Positions 16,449 to 26,304 of a DNA stretch of 64,000 nucleotides are shown piece by piece. How positions within the stretch are numbered: the stretch's first letter is position 1; each line of letters starts with the position of its first letter. The notes beneath the pieces were generated by a model. That model worked only from the letters and a program-made list of their open reading frames with translations. It ran no database searches and was not told where the DNA came from. This stretch comes from Methylovorus glucosotrophus. GTDB lineage: Bacteria > Pseudomonadota > Gammaproteobacteria > Burkholderiales > Methylophilaceae. Position numbers and translations under genes: made by a program. The DNA lies in NCBI RefSeq assembly GCF_009858335.1, contig NZ_VMSE01000001.1, positions 1,364,001 to 1,428,000 on the forward strand, read 5' to 3'.

Positions 16449-19400
16449 CTATGCCATGCTGGTTTTTTTGAAGCGGCCAAAATGCAGCATGATGGTGGGC
16501 AAGATCAGCAGGTTGAGCAGGGTGGAGGTGACCAGGCCACCCACAATAATAGTCGCCATCGGGCCCTCGATTTCGCGTCCGGGCTGGCCGCTACCGGCTG
16601 CCAGCGGCAATAGCCCCAATGCGGTCACCAGTGCGGTCATCAGGATGGATGGCAAGCGTTCGGATGCTCCGCGAATGGCGGTTTCCAGGCCCCATACCAT
16701 GTTCTCTTTGTCGACCAGATGCTGGTAGTGCGAGACCAGCATAATGGCATTGCGCAAGGTAATGCCGAACAGGGTAACAAACCCAACCAGTGAGCCTAGC
16801 GAGATCCAGCCGCCAGTGAGTATCACGGCAATCACGCCCCCAATCAGGGCAAACGGCAGGTTGGCAAAGGTCAGCAGCAGATTGCGCAGCTGGCCAAAGG
16901 CAATGTAGAGCATCAGGAAAATACCGACGACTGCCAGCAAGGAGTGCACCATCAAATCTTCACGGGACTGTGCCTGGGCTTCCGCCTCGCCAGAAAACGC
17001 GAGGTAGTTACCGGGCGATAGTTCGACTTCATCCCGTATGCGGGTTTTGACTTCTTCGCTGAAGCTTTCAATGTCGCGTCCCGTCACATTGGCAGTCACG
17101 GTCTGGATGCGCTTGGCATCGGCGTGCAATATTTTGGAGCGCCCGTTTTCCTGAGTAATATCGGCGATATCGCGCAGATACAGCAGGCGACCCTCGTTAT
17201 TGATCAGCGGCAGGTTGCCGATTTGCTGGATGCGCTGACGGCTTTCAGGCTCGAGCACAATACTGACCCCGACCACGCGGTTTGCCTGATACACCTGCGA
17301 GATGGGCAGGCTCTCATAGGCAAGACGGATGGTGTCCAGCACATCTGTAGGCGATAGTCCCCATTGCAGCATGCTCTGTGGCCGCAAGCGGATGCTGAGC
17401 TGTGGAGTGCTTGGCGGCGCCTGCACCAGCACATCGGTTGCGCCGGATATCTGCGATACCACGGTGGCAATGGCCTGGGCATCGCGGTCCAGAGCATCAA
17501 GATCACGTCCATACACGTTGATTACCTGAGCGGCTGCGTAGCCTGAGATAGTTTCTTCAATGCGCTCGGTCAGAAAGGTATTGATGGCAAAGTTCACCCC
17601 CACAAAACCCGGAGGGGTCGGGCCATCGTCGTCATATCCGGAAATCTTTTCGCGTATATCTTCCAGAATGCGGTTTTGCTCTTCTCCGGAGACGGTGCCG
17701 ATCTCAATTTCGAACTCACTGTAGTGTGTGCCAAAGGTGTCTGCCGCATTTGGCGCACGCCCCACCCACTGCGCCACTGAGCGCACGCCTTTGATGCTGC
17801 TGATGGTCTCAGCGACTTTTTTTCCTATGCGCAAGGACTCCTGCTCGGAGGTGCCGGGCACAGCCGTCATGTGCATGATGTAGTGGCCTTCATGCAGATT
17901 GGGAATGAACTGACTCTTGAACAAGGGCAATATACCCAGGCCCAGCGCAATGGCACTGAGCGTGATGAGCAAGACCAGTTTGAAATGCGCCTCGATGCGA
18001 TACAGCAAGCGCACATAATGTCGCTTGATAAAGCGGATCATCGGCGAGTCTTCTGTTTCCAGCCTGGCCTTGCCCAGCAGCATGTAGCAGAGGGCGGGGG
18101 TCAGTGTCAGGGCAACGGCCAGCGAGGCCAGGATGGCGCTGATGTAAGCCAGGCCTAGCGGAGCAAACAGCTTGCCTGCCACGCCGCTGAGCGTGAGTAG
18201 CGGCATGAACACCAGGGCGACGATAAACGTGGCATACACCACCGAGCTGCGGACTTCCATGGATGCCTGGAATACCACGCGATGGATGGCACGAGGTTGC
18301 GCCAGCAGACGGTTTTCGCGCAGGCGGCGGAAAATGTTTTCCGTGTCGATAATGGCATCGTCGACGACTTCGCCCAGCGCAATGGCCAGCCCACCCAGGA
18401 CCATGATGTTGAGCCCGATATCAAAAAACTGCAGTACGACCACGGCCGTCAGCAGTGAAAGCGGGATGGCGGTAGCCGAAATAAAGGCGGTGCGCGCATT
18501 GAACAGAAACAGGAACAGCACTGTAATGACCAGCAGCGAGCCAATCAGGATATCGCTCTGCACCCCGTGGATGGCCGTTTCAATAAAGTTGGCTGGTCGG
18601 AACAGGGCGGGATGCAGCGTGACCTGCTCATGGTTCATGCTGGGTTCGAGCTGGGCGATGGCTTTTTCCAGCGCACGGCTGACCGCATAAGTGTTGGCAC
18701 CCAGTTGGCCTTGTACGGAGAGGTAAATGCCGGTCTGCCCATTGATCTGCGCCGCGCTGATGGAAGGTGCCTCTCCCTCCACCACCTTGCCGATGTCACC
18801 CAGGCGTATGGTCTGGCCTTCGCGATGCAGCAGGGTGACCTGAGCCAGCTGTTCTGGCGTGTAAGATTGCCCCTCGCTATTGATGATGATGCGCTGGTTT
18901 TTGTTTTCGATGTAGCCAGCACCGCGCACGCCGGTGGCTTTGCTCGCGGCTTCCATCACTTGCTGCAGGCCGATGTTGTAGCGGATGAGCTGTTGCGGAT
19001 CCACCTGGATCTGCAATTGCCGCACTTTGCCACCGAACACATTCACATCGGCCACGCCAGGCACCGCCATCAGATGCGGACGAATGGTCCAGTCCACCAG
19101 GGTGCGCAGTTCGGTCAATGTGCGTTTGTCTGAGGTCACGCCTATGCCGAGCACCGTGCTGGCCGAAGAGGTGAGCGGGGTGATGTTAGGCACGACGCCA
19201 TGCGGCAGCTGGCTGGTCAGCGTGCTCAGACGCTCGGCGACTACCTGGCGATTGCGATAGACATCCGTGCCGGGTTTGAACAGCACCGTCACCACTGACA
19301 GGCCGGGGATGGATTGCGAGCGTATCTTGTCAACGCCTACTGTCCCGGCGATGGTGTTTTCCAGTGGCTGGGTGACCAGGTACTCCACCAGTTTGGCCGA

Positions 19401-19568
19401 CATGCCTGGCGACTCGGTCTGAATCACCAGTTGAGTGGGCGAAAACTCGGGGAATACATCCAGATTGCTGCGCGACAGGCTATACAGGCCATAGATCACC
19501 ATCAGGCTGGCAAGGCCTATGATGACGCCATGAAAGCGGATGGAGAAACGGACGAGCGCGGACATCAT
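16449..19568 (-). CDS. Heavy-metal-type RND efflux pump inner-membrane subunit (CzcA/CusA family)
   Basis: A 1039-residue proton-driven RND transporter with the twelve-helix, two-large-loop architecture. The early block SNLDVFPEFSPTQLVIQTESPGMS is typical of metal exporters. The fourth-helix motif reads IALGEVVDDAIIDTEN: the first CzcA aspartate is alanine, as in CusA-type pumps, while the second aspartate and the glutamate are kept. A monovalent metal or another substrate is therefore as likely as Co/Zn/Cd. It works with the adaptor and outer-membrane factor encoded just upstream. The adaptor gene stops 82 bp before its ATG. Confidence 0.88.
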   Translation of the reverse strand: MMSALVRFSIRFHGVIIGLASLMVIYGLYSLSRSNLDVFPEFSPTQLVIQTESPGMSAKLVEYLVTQPLENTIAGTVGVDKIRSQSIPGLSVVTVLFKPGTDVYRNRQVVAERLSTLTSQLPHGVVPNITPLTSSASTVLGIGVTSDKRTLTELRTLVDWTIRPHLMAVPGVADVNVFGGKVRQLQIQVDPQQLIRYNIGLQQVMEAASKATGVRGAGYIENKNQRIIINSEGQSYTPEQLAQVTLLHREGQTIRLGDIGKVVEGEAPSISAAQINGQTGIYLSVQGQLGANTYAVSRALEKAIAQLEPSMNHEQVTLHPALFRPANFIETAIHGVQSDILIGSLLVITVLFLFLFNARTAFISATAIPLSLLTAVVVLQFFDIGLNIMVLGGLAIALGEVVDDAIIDTENIFRRLRENRLLAQPRAIHRVVFQASMEVRSSVVYATFIVALVFMPLLTLSGVAGKLFAPLGLAYISAILASLAVALTLTPALCYMLLGKARLETEDSPMIRFIKRHYVRLLYRIEAHFKLVLLITLSAIALGLGILPLFKSQFIPNLHEGHYIMHMTAVPGTSEQESLRIGKKVAETISSIKGVRSVAQWVGRAPNAADTFGTHYSEFEIEIGTVSGEEQNRILEDIREKISGYDDDGPTPPGFVGVNFAINTFLTERIEETISGYAAAQVINVYGRDLDALDRDAQAIATVVSQISGATDVLVQAPPSTPQLSIRLRPQSMLQWGLSPTDVLDTIRLAYESLPISQVYQANRVVGVSIVLEPESRQRIQQIGNLPLINNEGRLLYLRDIADITQENGRSKILHADAKRIQTVTANVTGRDIESFSEEVKTRIRDEVELSPGNYLAFSGEAEAQAQSREDLMVHSLLAVVGIFLMLYIAFGQLRNLLLTFANLPFALIGGVIAVILTGGWISLGSLVGFVTLFGITLRNAIMLVSHYQHLVDKENMVWGLETAIRGASERLPSILMTALVTALGLLPLAAGSGQPGREIEGPMATIIVGGLVTSTLLNLLILPTIMLHFGRFKKTSMA

Positions 19569-19650
19569 GGCAGCATCCCCTTCATGAGGGTGGGGCCAAC
19601 GAAGGGTGAGCCAGATAAATCAGGCTTAACGGCGGCGAGGTTCAAGATGC

Positions 19651-20709
19651 TTAGTCCTCGTTCTCGTTTTTGATCTGATAGCGCAACTCTTCTGACAATA
19701 AAAGCTGCACGCCACTCACCACAATTACGCTGTCCTGCTGCAGTACGCCGGCGACAAACCAGCCATTTTCTGCCTCAGCGGCGCCTTCAATTGACAAGCG
19801 CTTGAATTTGTCCGGCGCTGTTTGTATGTAAACCCAAGGCTTGCCGCCATACCAAACCACGGCACTGGCGGGTATCAGCATGCCGCTATGGGCCTGGCTG
19901 GTCGTCAGGCTGGCGCTCACGCGCATGCCGGATCGCAAGGCCGAAGCACTGGCCCGGTAGAAATAGGTTTTGCCTGCCAGGCCGGCATCGCTAACCGGGG
20001 CAATGGAAACAAAGCTGGCTTGCACAGCTTGCCCGCTGCTGCCGGTGGGCGTCAGGCTGAGATGGCTTCCGGCTGAAGGCTCAGGCGCATCAAAAGGCAG
20101 GGTGATGCGTATCAGCACCTCGCGGTAACTCAACAAGGCATCCAGCAGCGCGCTACGGTCTTTGGTAGCCTCTGTTGCCAGGGTGGCTCCCCATTGCTGG
20201 CGCAGCGCATCCTCTGCATTGCGTGATGCAGTATTGGCCGCCTGCAGTTTGGCCAGGTCGGTTTTATATAGCGCTTCTGCCGCCATGACAGCGCGTATGG
20301 AGACGTTCTGGTCATCCTGGTTGAGTTGCTGCAGCCGCTCGTATTCCTGTCGGGTATTTTGCAGCGATGCCTGGGTTTGCTGGGCGTCGGCACGCGATGC
20401 CATGTAGCGGGTGCGCAGTTCAATCAGTCCATCGATCGCCAGCACGGTACCCAGCGCAGGCAGGCGGGCTGATTGCTGGGCAGGTCGTGCCTTGCCCAGT
20501 TGAATGTCACTCTGCTGGCGGGCTTCGGCATTGAGGGTAACGATGGTGGCACCATGCTCGGTGGTGACGCGGCTGGGGTTTTCGATTTCCTCTTCCTGCT
20601 CCCGCGTGTATGCCTCGTATTCATCCTTGCCGTAGAACACAATCACCCAGAACATGGTGATGATCAGAATGGCCTGCAGGCTGATGATGGTGATGATTTT
20701 ACGATTCAT
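19651..20709 (-). CDS. RND efflux periplasmic adaptor (membrane fusion protein)
   Basis: A 352-residue adaptor with one N-terminal transmembrane anchor (IITIISLQAILIITMFWVI), a coiled-coil hairpin around residues 95-165, a barrel region and a C-terminal domain rich in short strands. It joins the RND pump to the outer-membrane channel in the periplasm. No histidine- or methionine-rich metal-binding N-terminus is visible, so metal specificity cannot be read from it. It follows the outer-membrane gene by 18 bp and precedes the pump gene, giving the order channel-adaptor-pump. Confidence 0.85.
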   Translation of the reverse strand: MNRKIITIISLQAILIITMFWVIVFYGKDEYEAYTREQEEEIENPSRVTTEHGATIVTLNAEARQQSDIQLGKARPAQQSARLPALGTVLAIDGLIELRTRYMASRADAQQTQASLQNTRQEYERLQQLNQDDQNVSIRAVMAAEALYKTDLAKLQAANTASRNAEDALRQQWGATLATEATKDRSALLDALLSYREVLIRITLPFDAPEPSAGSHLSLTPTGSSGQAVQASFVSIAPVSDAGLAGKTYFYRASASALRSGMRVSASLTTSQAHSGMLIPASAVVWYGGKPWVYIQTAPDKFKRLSIEGAAEAENGWFVAGVLQQDSVIVVSGVQLLLSEELRYQIKNENED

Positions 20710-20727
20710 GCATAACTCCAGCTTGCA

Positions 20728-22164
20728 TCAGGAATTGGGCTGCGCGAGCAGCGGATTAAGATTTTCGGGCATGTTGTTTTCATCAAGCAGTGGTCGTTGT
20801 GCCACCTGCTCAAGGGCTGCCAGGGCCTGGTATAGCTTGTATTGCACATCCAGCAAATGCTGGCTGGCAAGCAAGGCTTCCAGCTCGGTGGTGCGCAAGC
20901 TGAGCCGGTCGGCATATCCATCGGCGAATTGCCTTTGTATCTGGCGTGTCAGCGCTTGCGCTGTCGTGACGAACTCGCGGGCCCGTGCCAGTTCCTGCCA
21001 TGTCGCTGCATAGGCGGCTTCGGCGCGCTCCAGCTCAGCGATGATGCTGGCCTGCAATACCTGGAATTGTGCGCCCTCAACATCGCGCAGGGCTGTTGCC
21101 TCGGCAATCAATCCGCGGTTTTTGTTAATCATGGTCATCAGCGCCGAGATACCCAGTGACCAGATCTTGTCGCCCTGGTCATAGCTATAGCCCGGTGTCA
21201 GTGTCAGGTCAGGGTATTGGCGGGCAATTTCCAGTTTCAGCTTGGCTTCGGCGGCATCATATCGTGCCAGCGCGGCGCGCAAATCCAGCCGGTTCAGCAT
21301 GGCGGCATCCCGCAGGCTGGTGAGTGTTTCAGGGGGAAGTGGAGATGCCTGATCAAAAGCTGCCGGCTGCAAGGTGAGTTGCTTGAACGTCGTGAGGGGA
21401 AGGGCGCTGTTGCTCGCAAGCACGGCTTGCAATTCGGCAAGGCGGCCTTTTTCAGATTCGATGGCTTGCTGGGTTTTCTGGCGTAACACGCGGAAATTGG
21501 CGACTTCAATAGACGAGGCCATGCCTGATTGCAGCCGTTTTTCCAGCATGGCGGTGGTTTCATCGCGCAGTTTCAGCTCTTGTTGCAGCAAGGCAAGCAA
21601 CTGCGAGTGATAGCGGAAATCAAGCCAGCTTTGATGTACGCGGCTTCGTACTTGCCACGCTGTTTGCGCAATCTCTATACGCGCCGCTGCGGATAGACTT
21701 TCTGCCCGGTCAATCCTTGCCTGGCGTTTGCCACCTGTCTCGATGGGAATGTCGATGCTCAAACCATATGTCCACGGCGAAATTCCGCCGGCGTGGTCAC
21801 TATGTTTTTCGCTATCAAGATTGAGGCCAGGAATGGGCCGCTGGGCTGCGGTTAGCTCGGCACTCTGGGCTGCACGCCATTGCGCCCGCGCGAGATCCAG
21901 GTCAGGGTGATAAAAAAGTGCGCTGAGGGTGAGTTCACGCATGCCCCATGCGGCAACAGGAATCTGCGTTTCGGGGTATCCGCTGTCGAGCAGAAACTGT
22001 CTGAACTCAGGGCTGTCAGGCTGATGGGCAAAGTAGCGCTGGGCACTGACGCGCGCGTCCAGTGGTTTTGCGTTATATGTTTGAAAGCCGCATCCGGGAA
22101 TCAGCCATAATCCGGCCAATAAAGTAACGCATGTTGCGGCTTTGGTTGTTTTTATTTTAATCAA
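20728..22164 (-). CDS. TolC/NodT-type outer-membrane efflux lipoprotein
   Basis: A protein of about 478 residues with repeated long helices typical of the outer-membrane factor family. The N-terminus has a lipobox, LWLIPGCGFQ, so the mature protein is probably lipid-anchored at that cysteine. I chose TTG 22164, which follows GGAGAGG by about 8 bp and gives a normal signal peptide; the longer frame from 22218 also begins with TTG but adds an unlikely leader. It forms the exit duct for the adjacent RND pump and is first in that operon. Confidence 0.82.
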   Translation of the reverse strand: MIKIKTTKAATCVTLLAGLWLIPGCGFQTYNAKPLDARVSAQRYFAHQPDSPEFRQFLLDSGYPETQIPVAAWGMRELTLSALFYHPDLDLARAQWRAAQSAELTAAQRPIPGLNLDSEKHSDHAGGISPWTYGLSIDIPIETGGKRQARIDRAESLSAAARIEIAQTAWQVRSRVHQSWLDFRYHSQLLALLQQELKLRDETTAMLEKRLQSGMASSIEVANFRVLRQKTQQAIESEKGRLAELQAVLASNSALPLTTFKQLTLQPAAFDQASPLPPETLTSLRDAAMLNRLDLRAALARYDAAEAKLKLEIARQYPDLTLTPGYSYDQGDKIWSLGISALMTMINKNRGLIAEATALRDVEGAQFQVLQASIIAELERAEAAYAATWQELARAREFVTTAQALTRQIQRQFADGYADRLSLRTTELEALLASQHLLDVQYKLYQALAALEQVAQRPLLDENNMPENLNPLLAQPNS

Positions 22165-22241
22165 TGCATTGCCCTCTCCACCTCGCAGGATATTACATGG
22201 CAAGGCAGAACTGGGCAATTTGCGAGTGGGGTATTCCGTCG

Positions 22242-22490
22242 TTATTCGACGATGGCGGCGTGAACGGAGGCGAGCGCGTCTTGCAGGGTTTCTTCGTTGA
22301 GGCTGTTGATGCTGGTTGCAAGCAACTCAGCGGCTTCCACCGTATTTTGCGGCAGATCATGGCTGTCAAGTTCCGCGATCAGCCCTGCTGCGGCACCGGC
22401 GACCTTGAGCAATGCATGACGCTCGCGCATCAGCAGCTCGAGCTCCGAGCGCAACATGTTGATTTCGTCTTGATTAATAGTGCTGTGCAT
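22242..22490 (-). CDS. Small helical protein of unknown function
   Basis: An 82-residue acidic, leucine- and alanine-rich protein without cysteines, predicted by eye to be almost fully helical (for example INMLRSELELLMRERHALLK near the start). I do not recognise a family. An ATG start, a normal composition and an operon-like place 77 bp upstream of the efflux genes support it as real. It might be transcribed with the efflux operon, or separately. Confidence 0.55.
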   Translation of the reverse strand: MHSTINQDEINMLRSELELLMRERHALLKVAGAAAGLIAELDSHDLPQNTVEAAELLATSINSLNEETLQDALASVHAAIVE

Positions 22491-22657
22491 GGTGTTGTTT
22501 GAATCCTAAGTAACCGTGGTAATAGTATGCGATCCAGCCCTGACCCGAAGGGCAGAACAATCAGAACGCCTCTGCATCATGCTATTTGTGCTGCATGCTG
22601 TCAATGCAAGGCCTGCTGATACTGCACGATGTTGTTTTCTGCGCGGCAGGAGTGAGC

Positions 22658-22663
22658 TACAAT
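22658..22663 (+). promoter_or_regulatory. Candidate -10 of the tRNA-Leu/tig promoter
   Basis: TACAAT matches 5 of 6 consensus positions and lies about 128 bp before tRNA-Leu. The best -35 candidates (TTTTCT at 17 bp, TTGTTT at 20 bp) are weak. Two short G/C hairpins (CCCC/GGGG near 22692-22703 and CCGGC/GCCGG near 22747-22761) lie between it and the tRNA. The rest of the 295-bp gap upstream shows nothing else. Confidence 0.4.
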
Positions 22664-22785
22664 GGCACTCTTTTATAAAAATGGTTTATTCCCCATGCGG
22701 GGTTAAACACTGAAATTTTGATTGCGGGTGCTGCAAAGCCACCCCTCCGGCAAAGCGCCGGATGCTGCAATCGGCCCAAATCATG

Positions 22786-22870
22786 GCGAAAGTGGCGGAA
22801 TTGGTAGACGCACTGGATTTAGGTTCCAGCGCCGCAAGGCGTGAGAGTTCGAGTCTCTCCTTTCGCACCA
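22786..22870 (+). tRNA. tRNA-Leu (anticodon UAG)
   Basis: A class II tRNA of 85 nt with acceptor GCGAAAG/CTTTCGC, anticodon stem CTGGA/TCCAG around a loop with TAG, a long variable arm, TTCGAGTCT in the T arm and an encoded CCA. It lies 31 bp before tig and is probably transcribed with it. Confidence 0.96.
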
Positions 22871-22901
22871 GACAACTTCTTTAGTTTTTAAGGAATACAG
22901 C

Positions 22902-24203
22902 ATGGCAGCAACCGTTGAAACCATCAGCAATCTCGAGCGCCGCATTACCGTTTCGGTGCCACTGAAGCCTATCGAGGAAGAAGTGACTCAGCGGATCAAT
23001 CGTTTGGCCAGAACCGCCAAGCTGCCAGGTTTCCGCCCAGGCAAGGTGCCAATGAAGCTGGTTTATCAGCAATACGGTGCCCAGGTGCGTGATGAGGTGT
23101 TTTCGGGTGCCGTTGAGCGCACATTTACCGAGGCTGTTCAAGAGAACAAGCTGCGTGTTGCCGGCTACCCAAATATTGAGCCCAAGCAATCCGAAGGTGG
23201 TGAGCATTTTGAGTATGTGGCCACCTTTGAAGTGTTCCCTGAATTTGAAATTGGTGACTTGAGCAAGGTCAAAATCGAACGTCCTGTTCTTGAAATCGGC
23301 GAAGCCGATGTCAAAAAAACTACGGATGTTCTGCTGAAACAGCGCGCCACTTACGAGCCAGTGAAACGTGCTTCCAAAAAGGGCGATAAAGTGAATATCG
23401 CGCTGCGTGCCCTGATTGATGGCAATGAGGTCGAGCGTACTTCTGAGCAGGGCCTGGACCTGATCCTGGGTGAAGGTGGCCGCGTGGCTGAGTTCGACGA
23501 TCAACTGATCGGTAACAAGGTGGGCAGCCAGAAAACATTTGATATTTCCTATCCAGCAGACCACAAGCCGGAACAATTGGCTGGCAAGACGGTCACTTAT
23601 GAAGTGACGTTCAATACTGTTCAACAAGCCAAGCTGCCTGAACTGGATGCTGACTTCGCCCGTGGTCTGGGTGTGGAAGATGGCGATGTTGAAAAGATGA
23701 AGGCTGAAATCAAGCAAAGCCTGGAGCAGGAAGTTGCCAAGCGCGTGCGTGCCAAGGTGAAAGAGCAAGTATTCCAGGCGCTGATTGAGAATGTAGCGCT
23801 TGAATTGCCGAAAGCGATTATTGAAGCAGAAACCAATCGCGTGATGCAGGCTACCCAGAACAATCTGCAACAGCGTGGTGTGGATGTAAGCACGGTTACC
23901 CTTGATCCTGCCATGTTTGAAGAGCAAGCCAAGCGTAACGCCAGTCTGCGTCTTATCCTGTCAGAACTGGTTAACAAGAATTCATTGCAGGCCAATGCCG
24001 AGCAAGTGCGTGCCATGGTGGATCAGTTTGCGCAGAGCTTTGAGCGTCCTGAAGATGTCGTTCGTTGGTACTACGATGATCCCAAGCGTCTGGATGAGCC
24101 AGCTTCTTTGGCTACCGAAGAAAACGTGGTTAACTGGGTATTGCAGTCTGCCAAAGTAAGCGACAAGAAGGTTAAATTTGACGATTTGATGGGGAATGCT
24201 TAA
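22902..24203 (+). CDS. tig: Trigger factor (ribosome-associated chaperone and prolyl isomerase)
   Basis: A 433-residue protein with the three usual parts: a ribosome-binding N-terminus with GFRPGKVP near residue 43, a FKBP-like isomerase domain around residues 160-240, and a helical C-terminal chaperone domain. It binds next to the ribosomal exit tunnel and helps nascent chains fold. It precedes clpP and clpX as in most proteobacteria, and its stop shares one base with the clpP start (TAATG). Confidence 0.96.
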   Translation: MAATVETISNLERRITVSVPLKPIEEEVTQRINRLARTAKLPGFRPGKVPMKLVYQQYGAQVRDEVFSGAVERTFTEAVQENKLRVAGYPNIEPKQSEGGEHFEYVATFEVFPEFEIGDLSKVKIERPVLEIGEADVKKTTDVLLKQRATYEPVKRASKKGDKVNIALRALIDGNEVERTSEQGLDLILGEGGRVAEFDDQLIGNKVGSQKTFDISYPADHKPEQLAGKTVTYEVTFNTVQQAKLPELDADFARGLGVEDGDVEKMKAEIKQSLEQEVAKRVRAKVKEQVFQALIENVALELPKAIIEAETNRVMQATQNNLQQRGVDVSTVTLDPAMFEEQAKRNASLRLILSELVNKNSLQANAEQVRAMVDQFAQSFERPEDVVRWYYDDPKRLDEPASLATEENVVNWVLQSAKVSDKKVKFDDLMGNA

Positions 24204-24829
24204 TGAGCATGCAAAGTCAGTGGGAACCGCAAGGCCTGGGGTATATCCCCATGGTGATCGAGCAAAGTGGGCGTGGTGAGCGTGCATACGACATCTACTC
24301 CCGCTTGTTGCGCGAGCGTGTGATTTTTCTGGTAGGGCCGGTGAATGACATGACTGCCAACCTGGTGGTCGCGCAATTGCTGTTTCTGGAAGCGGAAAAT
24401 CCAGACAAGGATATCTCGCTCTACATCAATTCCCCTGGCGGCTCAGTCACGGCAGGCATGGCCATTTACGACACCATGCAGTTCATCAAGCCGGATGTAA
24501 GTACGCTTTGTATCGGTCAGGCTGCCAGCATGGGTGCCTTGTTGCTGACGGCAGGCGCGAAAGACAAGCGTTTTTGCCTGCCCAACTCGCGCGTGATGAT
24601 TCACCAGCCTCTGGGCGGTTTCCAGGGCCAAGCCTCCGATATCGAAATTCACGCCAAAGAGATTCTCTACCTGCGTGAAAAGCTCAACCTGATTCTTGCC
24701 AGCCACACTGGTCAGCCAGTCGATGTTATCGAGCGCGATACGGATCGTGATAATTTTATGAGCGCGCAACAGTCCGTCAACTACGGCTTGGTCGACAAGG
24801 TGATTGCAAGTCGTACTGATGCCGCTTAA
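24203..24829 (+). CDS. clpP: ATP-dependent Clp protease proteolytic subunit
   Basis: A 208-residue serine peptidase with the catalytic triad in place: S109 in GQAASMGA, H134 in MIHQPLGG and D183 in DRDNFM. It forms the double-heptamer proteolytic chamber fed by ClpX, encoded 34 bp downstream. The ATG overlaps the tig stop by one base, indicating coupled translation. No separate heat-shock promoter is visible before it. Confidence 0.96.
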   Translation: MSMQSQWEPQGLGYIPMVIEQSGRGERAYDIYSRLLRERVIFLVGPVNDMTANLVVAQLLFLEAENPDKDISLYINSPGGSVTAGMAIYDTMQFIKPDVSTLCIGQAASMGALLLTAGAKDKRFCLPNSRVMIHQPLGGFQGQASDIEIHAKEILYLREKLNLILASHTGQPVDVIERDTDRDNFMSAQQSVNYGLVDKVIASRTDAA

Positions 24830-24863
24830 GATGGTGTCGTGCGTTTCAGATTAGGATAGTTTC

Positions 24864-26135
24864 ATGACTAAAGAAGCCGAAGGCGAAAAGTTACTATATT
24901 GCTCGTTCTGCGGTAAAAGCCAGCACGAAGTCAGAAAGCTGATTGCCGGTCCATCCGTATTCATCTGCGATGAGTGCGTGGATCTTTGCAATGACATCAT
25001 TCGTGAAGAAGTGCAGGGCGATAGCAGCCTGAAGCCTAATGGCGACCTGCCTACTCCCAAAGAAATCTGCAATATCCTTGACCAGTATGTTATCGGTCAA
25101 ACCCAAGCCAAGAAAAACCTGGCAGTAGCGGTATACAACCACTACAAGCGTCTGGACCAGTCTGCGACGAAAGACAAGGATGAGGTTGAGATTGCCAAGA
25201 GTAACATTCTGGTCATTGGCCCAACAGGCTCGGGTAAAACCTTGCTGGCTCAAACTCTCGCACGTCTTCTGGATGTGCCGTTTGTCATGGCCGATGCGAC
25301 CACGCTGACCGAAGCGGGCTATGTGGGTGAAGATGTTGAAAACATCATGCAAAAACTTTTGCAAAAATGCGACTACGACATCGAAAAAGCCCAGCGCGGT
25401 ATCGTATATATCGATGAAATCGACAAGATTTCCCGTAAATCCGACAATCCTTCCATCACCCGTGATGTATCGGGCGAGGGCGTGCAACAAGCCCTGCTCA
25501 AACTGATCGAAGGTACGGTCGCTTCAGTTCCTCCACAAGGTGGTCGCAAGCATCCCAATCAGGAGTTTGTGCAGCTGGATACCACCAACATCCTGTTCAT
25601 TTGCGGTGGCGCATTTGATGGTCTGGACAAGATCATTCGCCGTCGCTCGGAAAAGGGTGGCATTGGTTTCGGCGCTGAAGTGAAGAGCAAGGATGATCTG
25701 CGCGAAGTCGGCGAAGTATTGCGTGAAGTTGAGCCGGAAGATCTGATCAAGTTTGGTCTGATTCCTGAGTTTGTTGGCCGTTTGCCCGCCATTGCCACTC
25801 TGGAATCGCTGGACGAAGACGCCTTGATGAAGATTCTGGTTGAGCCCAAGAATGCTCTGACCAAGCAATATGCCAAGCTGTTCAAGATGGAAGGCGTGGA
25901 ACTCGAGTTCCGTGAATCTGCTCTGCGCCTGATCTCCAAGAAAGCATTGGAACGCAAAACAGGCGCTCGTGGCCTGCGCTCCATCATGGAGCACGCTTTG
26001 CTTGAGATCATGTTTGACCTGCCTTCCATTTCCAACCTCACCAAAGTGGTTGTCGATGAAGGTGTCGTTCGAGGCAATAATCCTCCCATCATGATTTACT
26101 CCGAGGAAGCTCGGACTGCAGAATCCGCCAGCTAA
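24864..26135 (+). CDS. clpX: ATP-dependent Clp protease ATP-binding subunit ClpX
   Basis: A 423-residue AAA+ unfoldase. The N-terminal C4 zinc-binding domain shows CSFCGKS and [10 protein letters not shown], Walker A is [12 protein letters not shown] near residue 118, Walker B is VYIDEIDKI near residue 181, and a sensor-2 region ([11 protein letters not shown]) lies near residue 370. It recognises tagged substrates and threads them into ClpP. A GC-rich hairpin (26151-26158 with 26172-26179) lies after the stop but lacks a clear T-run. Confidence 0.96.
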   Translation: MTKEAEGEKLLYCSFCGKSQHEVRKLIAGPSVFICDECVDLCNDIIREEVQGDSSLKPNGDLPTPKEICNILDQYVIGQTQAKKNLAVAVYNHYKRLDQSATKDKDEVEIAKSNILVIGPTGSGKTLLAQTLARLLDVPFVMADATTLTEAGYVGEDVENIMQKLLQKCDYDIEKAQRGIVYIDEIDKISRKSDNPSITRDVSGEGVQQALLKLIEGTVASVPPQGGRKHPNQEFVQLDTTNILFICGGAFDGLDKIIRRRSEKGGIGFGAEVKSKDDLREVGEVLREVEPEDLIKFGLIPEFVGRLPAIATLESLDEDALMKILVEPKNALTKQYAKLFKMEGVELEFRESALRLISKKALERKTGARGLRSIMEHALLEIMFDLPSISNLTKVVVDEGVVRGNNPPIMIYSEEARTAESAS

Positions 26136-26219
26136 CTGGCCGGTATGGTGGCGGGAGCCAGGCGATTGTCTGCTCCCGCACCTCACGTTCTTTCGCATCA
26201 TGCTTTTTTCGTACTGGCT

Positions 26220-26247
26220 CTTGAAGCGCCGGTGTTCGCCCCCAATT
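26220..26247 (+). promoter_or_regulatory. Heat-shock (sigma-32 type) promoter of lon
   Basis: CTTGAA (26220-26225), a 14-bp spacer and CCCCAATT (26240-26247) match the RpoH consensus CTTGAA-N12-15-CCCCATNT very well. It lies 58 bp before the lon start codon. The consensus is known from E. coli and other proteobacteria; use here is inferred. Confidence 0.72.
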
Positions 26248-26304
26248 GACTAACATACGCGCACGGTATGTTGCTGTGCGCGGCCAACACTGAAGGTTTC
26301 CTCA

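Noticed and set aside
22881..23927. A 348-codon antisense frame over tig
   Set aside because: It also covers the tig start region and has low-complexity composition; tig is unambiguous.
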